From positions 73,330,817 through 73,394,816 of the forward strand of contig CM043701.1 in assembly GCA_023935145.1 (NCBI GenBank): a stretch of 64,000 nt of DNA, read 5' to 3'. This DNA is from Bretschneidera sinensis. Lineage: Eukaryota; Streptophyta; Magnoliopsida; Brassicales; Akaniaceae. Position 1 is the stretch's first letter, and every line of letters starts with the position of its first letter. The translations under genes and the position numbers were made by a program. Shown piece after piece: positions 48,271 to 59,821 of this stretch. The notes beneath the pieces are model-generated. The model was not told where the DNA came from. It worked only from the letters and a program-made list of their open reading frames with translations, and searched no databases.

Positions 48271-48870
48271 CTTCATTTTTTAAAATGTATTTGTAAATTT
48301 TATCAATTTTTATAGAATTTACAACAAGTTAACTCAATTCTATAATGAATTCATTTTAAAATGAATTATGCAGTTTTTTCTCTAAACATAACAAGTATAT
48401 AATTACAAATGAATTTCATAAAATTTATACACAGTCTTACAATTTAAATGAAAATCACCGTCGACATAGTGGCTTGACTGGATCAATCACTTCCTATGCA
48501 ATTTTTAAACAATATCCATAATAGATGTATGTTGCTTTTTGAAAGTATTCACTTTGCTTGTTAATCATCATGTTTGTAGTAGTATTTATCTTGATTATCT
48601 ATTATTTATTTTTGTCAACGTGATTATTGTAGGTAATAAACAATGGGAGGCAAGGAAGGGAGGGGATGAGGAGGAAAAGATTGAGAGATAATTAGGAATC
48701 AAGGAGAAGAAAATTTCCAACTAGTTGAAGATCGAGAAAGTGAGTTATTATTGCACGTGGATAAATGTTAATCCATTTGAGAACGATTATGTGGTCTAAG
48801 AAATATTCAAGAAAAGAGGCATTTGAGAATATTCAACTAGAAATGAGCTCTAAATTAAACTTGGTCCATG
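48271..48870. other. No recognisable gene
   Basis: AT-rich sequence before the second chromovirus. 'tgtttgtagtag' at about 48570 weakly resembles a CACTA right end, but no TTA duplication follows. Confidence 0.4.
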
Positions 48871-49337
48871 TGTCACAACCCGCGTAAAAACCATGTGTTC
48901 GAGGGTTTCCTAGTGCCCCTTTGATTATAATGTACAACCTTATATTGCACATGCACTACATGGTAGTACTGTACAGCATTGTAATGCACATGCATTAGAG
49001 AGTAGTACCTTGTACTATTGTATTACACTTGTACTACACTTAGAATTGCATAGGATTGTGACACATGGCAAGATGATAGCCATGGATGTAAGGGAGCTCT
49101 CCCTATATAAGGGGGCTTCCCTCTCATTTGTAAATCACTCATTCACTTATACAAGCAGTAGCAAGCTCTCTAGCTTTACCTCATCTTCTCTCTTGTGTGT
49201 TTATTTTATTTGAGCGGGTCTAGCTTTGTGGGCGGTTCTCTTGAGTAGCCAAGAGGAAGGCTGACTTAGGCATTCCAAGGAAGCATTTCCGAGCTTAAGG
49301 CCGCACGGTTAGCAACTTCAGCTTGCAACCCATGACA
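48871..49337 (+). repeat. Second chromovirus 5' LTR
   Basis: It is 467 bp with a TATA-like 'ctatataagg' at about 49103 and a 'gtagtaccttgtac' block. It is very similar to the 3' LTR, which has an extra 'tacacttgtag' copy. Confidence 0.88.
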
Positions 49338-49382
49338 AGTGGTATCAGAGCCAAGTTCATCGAGAACTTTCGAGAAGAGATG

Positions 49383-51148
49383 GCAACCATGTCCGATGCT
49401 AGCAATCAACCTCATGACGGTCCCGAGACTCGAGGGAGGGCAACCAAGAAGCCCAACTCAAGGGACCTAATGTCAAGCATGGATGCTCGCTTGGCTAAGG
49501 TGGAGTTAGTTGTGGGGGAAATACGGGACATGTTCGAGGATACCGAAGGAAGCATCGGGGAGCTAAACTCCATGAGGGAGGATCTCTAAGGAGCGATGCA
49601 AGGTGCCCTCAACGAGGCCGTAGATGTCCTCACACAGAAGAACGACACTCTTGAGGCCATGGTGGTGTCGATGCGGGAAGAGATGGAAGAGCTCAAGAGG
49701 GAGCTCCTAGCTTGCAAAGCAACTGTCGGAGGGGGCATGCTTGCTATGGCACCCAATCCTAGGGTGGATGTGCCAAAGCCAAAGGAGTTCAAAGACATCC
49801 GAGCGGCAAAGGATGCGGACAACTTTCTTTGGGGCATGGAGCAATACTTTCGAGGGATGAACATCACGGAGGACATAACTAAGGTAAATACTGCCTCGAT
49901 GTACCTTATCGATATTGCTTTATTATGGTGGCGACGTAGGTGTGCGAGTGTTGCCATTACTACGTGGGAAGAATTCCAGAGGGAATTTCACCAACAATTC
50001 TATCCCGAGTATACGGAAGATGAGGCACGAGCCAAACTGCGAAGGCTCACCCAACGTGGGGAAGTGCGGGAGTATGTGCGAGAGTTTTCAAAACTCATGC
50101 TCCAAATTTCTGATCTTGGAGAAAAAGAGGCTCTCTTCTCCTTCATGGATGGCCTCAAGCTATGGGCCAAGCAAGAGTTACAACGAAGGGATGTCCAAGA
50201 CCTCACCCGAGCCATGTCCGTGGCGGAATCTTTGGTGGAGTTCAAGAAACCAGAAAGATTCGACTCCTCCAAGAACAAGGGCAAAGGTGGGGGAGACAGG
50301 GACAAATATCAGAAGGGCGGTCCGGGGAAACCACCCATCCACAAGTGGAAATCCACCAGGGAAGGGGACAAAAAAAGGGAGCCATTAGCATGCTTCTTAT
50401 GTGAAGGCCCTCATCAGGTGCGAGATTGCCCGAGACGAACCAAGATCTCTGCCATTGCCAGGGAAAAGGGAGTAACGGAGAGAGATACCCTCAAGCTTGG
50501 TTCTATCATGCTCAGCTCGATCAAAGCCAAAAGGTTTGGCAAACAGAAGGGACTCATGTTTACTGATGTCATGGTGGCTGGCACCAAGGTTAATGCTCTC
50601 ATAGACACTGGGGCTTCCGATCTCTTTGTATCCGAAGAAATGTCAAAGAGATTACACCTTAAGGTGGAGAAAGGCAACGGGTGGATCAAGACTGTCAATT
50701 CCAAAGAAGTTTCGACAATGGGTGTAGCACAAGGGGTGGAGCTACAACTCGGAGATTGGAAGGGCAAGGAAACTCTTGAGGTAATCCCCCTTGATGACTA
50801 TGACTTTGTAATTGGGTTAAATTTCCTTGATTGGATTAATGCCTTGCTAGTGCCATTTGCCAATTGTTTGTGCATCCTTGATTCTCGATGCCAATGTCTC
50901 GTGCTAGTAAGACGAGACTCTGGCCAAGCTAGTCGGGTTTTGTCGGCAATCCAACTAGTCAAGGGGCTGAGAAGGGATGAAGTCACTTACTTGGCCACCT
51001 TGAAGCTGGAGGAGGTCCTAGAGCTCGAGGAAGAGGCTCCTCTTGAGGTACTGGAGCTATTAGAGTCATTTGTTGATGTGATGCCCCCAGAGTTACCCAA
51101 GAAGCTCCCACCTAGGAGAGAGGTGGATCATAAGATCGAATTGGTGTC
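49383..51148 (+). pseudogene. Chromovirus gag-protease, one in-frame stop
   Basis: The ATG at 49383 opens MATMSDASNQPHDGPETRGR. A heptad-rich coiled stretch (49470-49720) is cut by TAA at 49587, after which the same frame runs open to 51148. The retrotransposon-gag domain lies at about 49780-50230 (FLWGMEQYFRGMNITED, WWRRRC, FHQQFYPEYTEDEARAKL). The CCHC knuckle is CFLCEGPHQVRDC at about 50392, and the protease is ALIDTGASDLFVSEEM at about 50597. The C-terminal linker MPPELPKKLPPRREVDHKIE leads toward RT and ends at the inserted element. Only the single stop separates it from an intact frame, so it decayed recently. Confidence 0.88.
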
Positions 51149-52512
51149 TGTTGTGCGATAATATACCTAAATAAAATAGGTGAATAATCGTACTTTGTTT
51201 TACTTGCAAGTGCACAAGGTCAACAGTGTAGCATAGTGTGCGAATGCAAGATCATCTCCACAGGGATTGGTAAAGTTCAATTTAGAATTATATTCGCAAT
51301 ATAAAAAGATAGAAATAATAAAAGAGTTGATTTTGATAAAGATGAAATACTAAGGATAAAGGCGTAGGGACTTGATATCCACCACTAATTATGCTACCAC
51401 AATATAATAGTATGCCAATGCTTTATTCATGCCATGTATACCTACTGGTCGCCAACCTAAGGGCATGGTATCTACTCCTTAAGCTATTGATTTCCCTAAG
51501 CAACGAGTTAGGCATGGTATCTACTCTAACTCTTTTCTTCCTTAAGGGATTCAGCATGGTATCTGCTTGAGTTGTTCCTTAAGAAAACATAAGTACTATG
51601 GAAATCGACAACCACATGAGACCTAGGGCATGGTATCTACTCCCGGTTTCCCATGTTGATTAACCCGGGTATCCGGATAAGATATCCCTTGTTACTAATG
51701 TTAGACCCAGGACTCGGTCATCCAAATTGATCTAACTAACAAGTCCATACCACATGCACATATTGATCAGACATATACATATGAGGAATTTAAATAAAAG
51801 CAGGTATTAATCAAGTTTAAGCAACACAACATAAATATCGCAAAGGCGTCAATACTAAATTTATTGAGTAAACATAATTAGGGCTTCAACCAAGCCCTAC
51901 TAAGAATTTAATTACACATAATAAAATAAAAAGGAAAGAAGAAACCCGAGAGAAGAGGCGTCAATTCTGCTCCACGGTCTCCTTCTCCAAGCTAAAGCAA
52001 AAGAGAAAAGTGTTTACTATCTAAGGTTTAAGGTGTTTTTTTTGTGTGTGAGTTACAAGTGTATTTATAGGTCTTTGAGAAGTCCTAATAGACCCATGAG
52101 TTTCTAAACTTTCCTAAAACATAAAACTCCTTTATTTCCAAAATAGAGTTATTTCCAAAATAGGGTTATTTCCAAAATAGAGTTCTGCAGTTTACTATTC
52201 ATGCCTGTACATTTGCGCTCGATCGCATGTGTTCTTGCGCTCGATCACAGTGTGCGCTCGATCCTACAAGTGTGCGCACGACCGTATGTGCGCTCGATCG
52301 CACTGCATGTGCGCTCGATCGCACTTTGTCCAGAAAGTGCTCCAGGGCTTCTAGATTTCTTCCTTAAAATGCCAAAACTGCTTCTTTTTCTCCAAGACCC
52401 TATAAAAACATGTAAAACACACAAATGAAGTAAAAGATACCAAATTAACGTAATAAAGGATCTAACAAGTGTAAATAAGGGGGCTTAAATATGTATATTT
52501 AAGCGTCTATCA
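51149..52512 (-). repeat. 3' LTR of the gag-only element
   Basis: It is 1364 bp. On the minus strand it begins TGATAGACGC just after the polypurine tract AAGTTTGGGGGTG (52513-52525). It carries CGATCG repeats at about 52213-52325 and four 'gcatggtatctact' repeats at about 51463-51635. Confidence 0.92.
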
Positions 52513-52525
52513 CACCCCCAAACTT

Positions 52526-53902
52526 ACATATTGCTAGTCCCTTAGCAATACTAAATTAAAAACTAAAACAAATATATAGATAAATCCAATGTTCATAGTG
52601 TCAATCAAAAAATCTAGATTTTACACAAAACAATGATGCGCATTCATGAGCAAGCTTAACAAGTGTAAACATATATCTGCAATGAATAAGAGTGTTGAAC
52701 GTAAATCATATTCACTAGGTATTCTAAGATATCACAAGTTTGACTTCGGTGTGTGGTGATTAGCACATAAAAGATTGAGTTTCCAAGAAATTCAAATGGG
52801 TAGTGTTTCGATGACTCAAGATTCACCAAACTTCTTATTAGAGTCAACAAATATGGCATAGACTTTTATTTGCGAGATTTTTGCCAAGTTAGTTCCTTTA
52901 AGCTTTCTTGATGACTCGTGTAACGAGCGTTTGGCCAATGACTCCCAAACCAGATGGTTTTAGGGCATTAGGTGTAAAGACACCCCTAAGGACTTACTGG
53001 CTCGAGTCAACAAGGCTACGAAACTAACTGATTTTTATGCTACTATTTAGAATTTTCCACCTTTTGACGTGACACTCAATGCTTATTGAGGCAAGAGGGC
53101 CAGTTACTCAGCGAAAAATTCTTTATCACTTAAGATTTTCCACCTTTTGACGTGACACTCAATGCTTACTGAGGCAAGAGGGCCAGTTACTCAGCGGAAG
53201 ATTTGTTTTTATTGATCATTAGGAGCATTTTTTCTTTTTGAGCACGAATCAATCTTTTCTATTTTTATATGCCAATATGTCAATCTAATAGGTCATCTAG
53301 TTCACAGTCAAGCAAAAGAAACATACCAATCCAAATATCATGTCATACCCCACACAGCTATGTGTTAATGTGCTCGTGATAGTTCAAGTTAAACTTGTGA
53401 ATTCTTAAATGCCAAAAGGGCAGTGATCTAGGTTCAAAACTTGTTTATTGGCCTATATGTTCAAAGTGTTAAGCTCACTGATGAAGTCGAATCATAACAT
53501 TTTGTTTAGATCACAAAAAAAAGTTTATTGGACAGAATGAACATGCATTTATCTATGAAAATAACAACAGAACTAAAAATGTAGGACATAGTGTAGTGTG
53601 TGAATGTGTCTCCCATACCCCCAAACTTAAATTACACATTGTCCCCAATGTGTGAATAACAAGGAAAGAGCTGACCTGGGAGATGGAGAACTAGCTAGGT
53701 CGGCATGGCTCATAGCGTACCCCCAAACTTGAACGGATGCACACATTGTCCCTAAAAAAGAAAAACTAACGTAATACGGGAAAACAAGAAGTAATTAAAA
53801 TAAATAAATAACAATAAATATATAAAATAATAAAAATAAAAGGATAAGCTGTGGGGTGCCTCCCATGAGCGCTAAGTTTAACGTCTTCAGTCGGACCAAG
53901 CC
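52526..53902 (-). other. Non-coding spacer of the gag-only element
   Basis: The complement of two 'gaggcaagagggccagttactcagcg' blocks (about 53090 and 53172) and of 'aggtgtaaagacacccctaagg' (about 52970) repeats the spacer of the Athila element in the same order. Further shared purine tracts lie near 53620 and 53720. Confidence 0.75.
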
Positions 53903-54736
53903 TTATTTTTCCCCAAAACTACTAGTGGCAGCAGCTAGCATAGGAAATGTCTTATTCTCTCCCATATAAGCATATGGTAAGTGCTCTGACAACTGCTTGA
54001 ATTCCAAGTTAGGTGCCTGTACAATAGAAGGGAAAATAATATTAGTAGGCACATGATGGTCAAATGGATCGGTGTACTTACTTGGATGCTTTGGAAAGGC
54101 CTCTAGAAGGTGCATAGTTTCAATGAGGTCTTTAGTAACATCTTCTGATTTTGGCTCAATATCTGATCCTTTGAAATAATGGGTGAAGGTGGTCTCCAAG
54201 GGATCAATATAATGGTCATGAAAGACTTGTTTAACAACACCTTGCTTTTGTTCACTTAGCTCCTTAGCCAATTCCCCCATTTGTACTTCCAATATATGAA
54301 TAGCTTGCTCATGCTTGGAATTGATTTGTCGTTGCTCAATCATGAACTGTTCTTGTGAAGTCATCAGTTGCCTCATAAGACTCTCTAGGTTACTATTTTC
54401 TGATTCCAGCACTGGTTGGGCTGCTGGTTGGAAGTATTGTTGCTGTCCTTGAACATTTTGAGTGTTGCTCCATGAGAGGTTGGGGTGGTGCTTCCATCCG
54501 GGATTGTGGGTATTTGTATATGCATTGTGCAGTCCCTCATAATTTGCTTGCTCTTGATCTGTATATGAATACAAAGGGCAAGTGTTAGTAGTGTGATCAA
54601 AACGAGAACATATAGCACATACCTGTAGTGGTTTGCCTCGCGGACTAGGTGATATGTTTTGAGTACTCATGGCGTTTATGAGCATATCTAGCTTCCTCTC
54701 CATAGCATCTAGACAAGTATATTGAGCTTCTGTCAT
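53903..54736 (-). CDS. Athila-type gag C-terminal half, open frame of 277 residues
   Basis: The open frame begins MTEAQYTCLDAMERKLDMLI. It has a zinc knuckle CAICSRFDHTTNTC (CX2CX4HX4C, residues about 41-54), then the Asn/Pro/Trp stretch HNPGWKHHPNLSWSNTQ known from Athila gag, and a Gln-rich coiled segment (residues about 115-170). The tail holds FDHHVPTNIIFPSIVQAPN and PYAYMGENKTFPMLAA. The larger N-terminal capsid part of gag is absent, so the start may be secondary. The frame has no stops, in contrast to every other retrotransposon gene here. It may still be translated, or the element may simply be recent. The RNA-binding role is inferred from the knuckle. Confidence 0.75.
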   Translation of the reverse strand: MTEAQYTCLDAMERKLDMLINAMSTQNISPSPRGKPLQVCAICSRFDHTTNTCPLYSYTDQEQANYEGLHNAYTNTHNPGWKHHPNLSWSNTQNVQGQQQYFQPAAQPVLESENSNLESLMRQLMTSQEQFMIEQRQINSKHEQAIHILEVQMGELAKELSEQKQGVVKQVFHDHYIDPLETTFTHYFKGSDIEPKSEDVTKDLIETMHLLEAFPKHPSKYTDPFDHHVPTNIIFPSIVQAPNLEFKQLSEHLPYAYMGENKTFPMLAAATSSFGEK

Positions 54737-54991
54737 TGGTGCTTCTCCCTTTGAATGAATTAGCTGATAAGCTTCAGTGCAGCAGTTTTACTCTGCTGCT
54801 CGGATACTTTCTGCCCTAAATGCGCTCGATCGCAAAGGAGGTTGCGATCGATCGCAAATACCACAGAAGTAGAGTTAGGGTTTTGAAGTGCCTGAAACAA
54901 AAAAGTAATCAATTAGGGTTTGATACAAAAATAAATAAATAATAAAAATAAGGATGAAAATAATTCTAAAAGAAAATTTAGCGCAATCCCC

Positions 54992-55010
54992 GGTAACGGC
55001 GCCAAAAACT
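54992..55010 (-). other. Primer-binding site of the gag-only element
   Basis: On the minus strand, TTTTTGGCGCCGTTACCGGGG follows the 5' LTR after two bases. It has one mismatch to the tRNA(Asp)-type site, nearer to consensus than in the Athila element. Confidence 0.8.
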
Positions 55011-56374
55011 TGTTGTGCGATAATATACCTAAATAAAATAGGTGAATAATCGTACTTTGTTTTACTTGCAAGTGCACAAGGTCAACAGTGTAGCATAGTG
55101 TGCGAATGCAAGATCATCTCCACAGGGATTGGTAAAGTTCAATTTAGAATTATATTCGCAGTATAAAAAGATAGAAATAATAAAAGAGTTGATTTTGATA
55201 AAGATGAAATACTAAGGATAAAGGCGTAGGGACTTGATATCCACCACTAATTATGCTACCACAATATAATAGTATGCCAATGCTTTATTCATGCCATGTA
55301 TACCTACTGGTCGCCAACCTAAGGGCATGGTATCTACTCCTTAAGCTATTGATTTCCCTAAGCAACGAGTTAGGTATGGTATCTACTCTAACTCTTTTCT
55401 TCCTTAAGGGATTCAGCATGGTATCTGCTTGAGTTGTTCCTTAAGAAAACATAAGTACTATGGAAATCGACAACCACATGAGACCTAGGGCATGGTATCT
55501 ACTCCCGGTTTCCCATGTTGATTAACCCGGGTATCCGGATAAGATATCCCTTGTTACTAATGTTAGACCCAGGACTCGGTCATCCAAATTGATCTAACTA
55601 ACAAGTCCATACCACATGCACATATTGATCAGACATATACATATGAGGAATTTAAATAAAAGCAGGTATTAATCAAGTTTAAGCAACACAACATAAATAT
55701 CGCAAAGGCGCCAATACTAAATTTATTGAGTAAACATAATTAGGGCTTCAACCAAGCCCTACTAAGAATTTAATTACACATAATAAAATAAAAAGGAAAG
55801 AAGAAACCCGAGAGAAGAGGCGTCAATTCTGCTCCACGGTCTCCTTCTCCAAGCTAAAGCAAAAGAGAAAAGTGTTTACTATCTAAGGTTTAAGGTGTTT
55901 TTTTTGTGTGTGAGTTACAAGTGTATTTATAGGTCTTTGAGAAGTCCTAATAGACCCATGAGTTTCTAAACTTTCCTAAAACACAAAACTCCTTTATTTC
56001 CAAAATAGAGTTATTTCCAAAATAGGGTTATTTCCAAAATAGAGTTCTGCAGTTTACTATTCATGCCTGTATATTTGCGCTCGATCGCATGTGTTCTTGC
56101 GCTCGATCGCAGTGTGCGCTCGATCCTATAAGTGTGCGCACGACCGTATGTGCGCTCGATCGCACTGCATGTGCGCTCGATCGCACTTTGTCCAGAAAGT
56201 GCTCCAGGGCTTCTAGATTTCTTCCTTAAAATGCCAAAACTGCTTCTTTTTCTCCAAGACCCTATAAAAACATGTAAAACACACAAATGAAGTAAAAGAT
56301 ACCAAATTAACGTAATAAAGGATCTAACAAGTGTAAATAAGGGGGCTTAAATATGTATATTTAAGCGTCTATCA
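55011..56374 (-). repeat. 5' LTR of the gag-only element
   Basis: It is 1364 bp and differs from its partner at about seven positions by eye. CGATCG repeats lie at about 56075-56190. Confidence 0.92.
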
Positions 56375-56379
56375 GTGTC

Positions 56380-59120
56380 TACTGCCTAACCACCAGCCAG
56401 GGCTCCATACCGAATGTCGCCTCCCGAGCTTGAAGAATTGAGGAGACAACTAAAGGAGTTGGCTGATGCGGGATTCGTGCGAGCTTCCAAAGCACCCTAT
56501 GGTGCACCGGTTTTGTTCCAACGGAAGCATGATGGATCGATGAGGATGTGCATCGATTTTAGAGCCCTCAACAAGCTCACAGTGAAGAACAAGTACCTCA
56601 TCCCACTCATTGCAGACTTATTTGATCAACTTGGGGATGCCAGATGGTTCACCAAGCTAGATTTGAGATCGGGGTACTACTAAGTCCGGATAGCCGAGGG
56701 GGATGAGCCAAAGATAGCGTGTGTCACTCGCTATGGTTCTTACGAGTTTCTTGTGATGCCTTTCGGACTCACTAATGCTCCAGCAACGTTCTGCACTCTA
56801 ATGAACAAGGTACTCCAACCCTTTCTAGATCGCTTTGTGGTTGTTTACCTTGATGATATTGTTATCTATAGTCGATCTCTAGAGGAGCATGTGAGGCACT
56901 TGAGACATGTATTCCAAGTTCTGAGATAGAACGAGCTGTATGTGAAGAAAGATAAGTGCTCATTCGCCCAACATGAGGTGTCATTCCTTGGCCACATAGT
57001 AGGTGGAGGAAAGATTCGGATGGATGCGGGCAAGATCCAGGCTATTGTTGATTGGAGGCCGCCAACCAAGGTTACCGAGTTGAGATCGTTCCTTGGGTTG
57101 GTGAACTATTATCGGTGTTTCATCAGAGGCTACTCAACTATCACCACACCCTTGACTGATATGCTCAAGAAGGGGAGAGTGTGGGAATGGAGCTCAGTAT
57201 GTCAAAGAGCCTTTGAGCAGCTGAAACGGACAATCACAGAAGAGCCAGTCTTTGCCCTACCAAATCACACCAAACCTTATGAGGTCCACACGGATGCATC
57301 CGACTTTGCTATTGGAGGAGTCCTGATGCAAGATGGCCATCGGATCGCTTTTGAGAACCGAAAGCTCAATGAGACCGAGCGACGATACACGGTTCAAGAG
57401 AAGGAGATGATGACCGTGGTCCATTGCTTGCACATATGGAGGCACTATCTTTTGGGGTCTAAGTTTGTGGTGAAGACCGACAATGTGGCCATAAGCTATT
57501 TTCAGACTCAAAAGAAGCTCTCTCCCAAGTAAGCCAGATGGCAAGATTTCCTTGCTGAGTTTGATTTTGTGTTGGAGTACAAGCCAGGGAAGACCAACAC
57601 AGTTGCGGATGCACTAAGTCGAAAGGTAGAGGTTGCTGCCATTAGTCGACCACAAGGTTCCTTGGTGGATCGTATTAAAGAGGGATTGTCCCATGATTCA
57701 ACCGCCAAGTCTTTGATGGAGTATACCACAAAGGGGAAAACCCGAAGGTTCTGGCTCGAGGGAGACTTGCTCTATACCAAGGGGAATCGGTTATATGTGC
57801 CGCTTCATGGGAAATTACGGAAGAAGGTGATGCAAGAGTGCCACGATTCCAAGTGGGCTGGTCACCCAGGTGTGCACCGCACCCTAGCGCTTGTGGAGGA
57901 ACTCTACTACTGGCCTCACTTGAGGGACGACATTGAGGTCTATGTGAAGACTTGTCTTATGTGTCAACAAGACAAAGTTGAGCAAAAGTTACTTGGAGGT
58001 CTCTTAGAACCATTGCCAATTCCGGAGCGTCCATGGGAGAGTGTCTCCATGGATTTCATTGTGGGGCTACCCAAAAATGAGGGATTTGGGAGCATCATGG
58101 TCGTGGTGGACCGATTTTCGAAGTATGGGACTTTCATTCCAACTACCAAAGAATGTCCAGCAGAGGAGGCAGCCCGACTGTTTCTCAAGTATGTGGTGAA
58201 GTACTGGGGTGTACCACAGTCCATTGTTAGTGATCGGGATGGACAATTCACGGGACGGTTCTGGACCGAACTATTCAAATTGCTCGGATCGGATCTAAAC
58301 TTCTCCACTAGTATGCACCCCCAAACCGATGGACAGACTGAGCGGGTGAATGCTTTGTTGGAGACATATCTCCGACACTACGTGAGTGCCTCGCAACGAG
58401 ATTGGCCAAAATTACTAGATGTGGCTCAGTTTTCCTACAATTTGCAAAGGAGTGAGGCCACCAACCAAAGTGCCTTCGAGATTGTGATGGGACAACAGCC
58501 TCACACTCCGAGTACTATTGCAGTGGGATATACAGGGTCAACTCCAGCAGCCTATAAATTTGCCAAGGCGTGGCAAGAACAAACTGACTTGGCTCGAGTT
58601 TGCCTACACAAGGCAGCCAAGCGTTCCAAGAAGTGGGCTGATCGAAAGAGACGGGATGTGCAGTACCAAGTGGGGACTATGTGCTTGTAAAGCTACATTT
58701 GGTACTTCGCACAAAAGGGATCCATAAAGCATTGGTGCGCAGATATGAGGGACCTTTCAGAGTTCTTTGAAAGGTAGGCAATGTGGCCTACAAACTTGAG
58801 CTACCATCCAAGTTCAAGGTGCACCCGGTCTTCCATGTAAGTATGTTGAAACCATTCCATGAAGATCAAGATGATCCGGATCGAGGTGAGTCACAACGAG
58901 CCCCTATAGGAGTTAGGGCCTCTTATGACAGAGACATTGAGAGCATACTGGCCGATCGAGTCTTGAGACGGAAGTACTATAAGCCAAGGCTTGAGTACTT
59001 GATACGATGGAAGGGACAACCGGACAGTGAGACTAATTAGGAACCAGCCGAGGCCATGTGGCAATTCCAGACAAGAATCGACCAGTTTCAGGCCGAGAAT
59101 GCGACGAGGACGTCGCTAGA
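56380..59120 (+). pseudogene. Chromovirus RT-RNase H-INT-chromodomain, lightly damaged
   Basis: RT runs about 56410-57000: [45 protein letters not shown] and active site YLDDIVIYS at 56849. RNase H has [18 protein letters not shown] (57286) and [11 protein letters not shown] (57470). The integrase finger HPGVHRT..C..C lies at 57870-57970. The core has MDFIVGLP, VSDRDGQF and TDGQTERVN (D, D, E; 58050-58350). A one-base deletion near 58674 shifts the frame before the GPF part. The chromodomain (RDIESILADRVLRRKYYK, YLIRWKGQ) ends near 59100. Stops at 56681, 56927 and 57530 lie at expected Gln codons, and 59038 lies at an expected Trp. This fits simple C-to-T or G-to-A decay. Confidence 0.88.
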
Positions 59121-59135
59121 TTGAGTGGGGGAGAA

Positions 59136-59613
59136 TGTCGCAACCCGCGTAAAAACTATGTGTTCGAGGGTTTCCTAGAGCCCCTTTGATTATAATGTAT
59201 AACCTTATATTGCACATGCACTACATGGTAGTACTGTACAGCATTGTAATGCACATGCATTAGAGAGTAGTACCTTGTACTATTGTATTACACTTGTAGT
59301 ACACTTGTACTACACTTAGAATTGCATAGGATTGTGACACATGGCAAGATGATAGCCATGGATGTAAGGGAGCTCTCCCTATATAAGGGGGCTTCCCCCT
59401 CATTTGTAAATCACTCATTCACTTATACAAGCAATAGCAAGCTCTCTAGCTTTGCCTCATCTTCTCTCTTGTGTGTTTATTTTCTTTGAGCGGGTCTAGC
59501 TTTGTGGGCGGTTCTCTTGAGTAGCCAAGAGGAAGGCTGACTTAGGCATTCCAAGGAAGTATTTCCGAGCCTAAGGCCGCACGGTTAGCAACTTCAGCTT
59601 GCAACCCGTGACA
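59136..59613 (+). repeat. Second chromovirus 3' LTR, just upstream of a host gene
   Basis: It is 478 bp, TGTCG to CGTGACA. Its TATA-like box (TATATAAG at about 59380) would start transcripts near 59410, pointing into the phytocyanin gene about 410 bp downstream. Confidence 0.88.
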
Positions 59614-59706
59614 CATGCATGTGGAGTGTATTAATTGGAATAAGTCTGTTGCCGCTTAATTCAAAAGTTACTTTCTTACTACCTACGTCTCTCTCGTTCT
59701 CGCCTT

Positions 59707-59712
59707 TATAAG
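59707..59712 (+). promoter_or_regulatory. TATA box of the phytocyanin gene
   Basis: TATAAG lies 110 bp before the ATG, in a stretch unrelated to the LTR. A start of transcription near 59738 would give a leader of about 85 nt. Confidence 0.6.
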
Positions 59713-59821
59713 TATGCGCAACGTTAAGTTAATTAAGCACCAATTCTCGTTTTATCTTTCTAAACCCAATAATTAATTAAGCACATCGATCACGCTTAAA
59801 ATTAAAGCAAGAACTGAGGAA

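Larger units (their letters stand above)
39988..48300. mobile_element. CACTA (En/Spm) transposon, right end not found
   Basis: It starts CACTACAAAGAAAAGAG, the standard plant CACTA terminus, preceded by TTA. Sub-terminal motifs 'accgac', 'ctcggtgata' and 'ttggcgg' follow at 40009-40076 and resume at 45283 as 'ccctcggtgataaac', 'ttaccgagggaa' and 'gaggttccctcggtaataat'. The two parts are separated by the chromovirus at 40077-45277. A 160-bp tandem repeat and minus-strand transposase-like relics follow. No matching TTTGTAGTG end was found before 48870, so the right border is a minimum estimate. Confidence 0.65.
51149..56374 (-). mobile_element. Young gag-only Athila-derived element (LARD-like)
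   Basis: The element is 5226 bp. Exact GTGTC duplications flank it (51144-51148 and 56375-56379). Both LTRs are 1364 bp, and by eye I count seven differences, all transitions. On the minus strand the order is LTR, primer-binding site, non-coding leader, gag (54736-53903), about 1.3 kb of non-coding spacer, polypurine tract, LTR. There is no protease, RT or integrase, so it must borrow enzymes. Its LTR start (TGATAGACGCTTAAATAT), PBS, spacer and CGATCG repeats resemble the Athila element at 26308-35906. Confidence 0.92.
48871..59613 (+). mobile_element. Second chromovirus, interrupted by a gag-only element
   Basis: The LTRs are 48871-49337 and 59136-59613 (TGTCAC to TGACA). CATG lies just outside on both sides (48867-48870 and 59614-59617), a 4-bp match next to one mismatched base. 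The primer-binding site TGGTATCAGAGCC lies at 49340 and a polypurine tract (GAGTGGGGGAGAA) ends at 59135. The gag-PR half (49383-51148) and the RT-INT-chromodomain half (56380-59120) are separated by the element at 51149-56374. The removal of that element joins IELVST to the RT lead-in [18 protein letters not shown]. Confidence 0.88.

Noticed and set aside
48560..48580. Right end of the CACTA element at 'tttgtagtag'
   Set aside because: The terminal bases do not read GTAGTG and no matching 3-bp duplication follows.
49586..49957. Minus-strand reading frames opposite the chromovirus gag, and similar at 50000-50986 and 57257-58308
   Set aside because: Antisense shadows of a well-conserved gag-pol frame with no recognised family.
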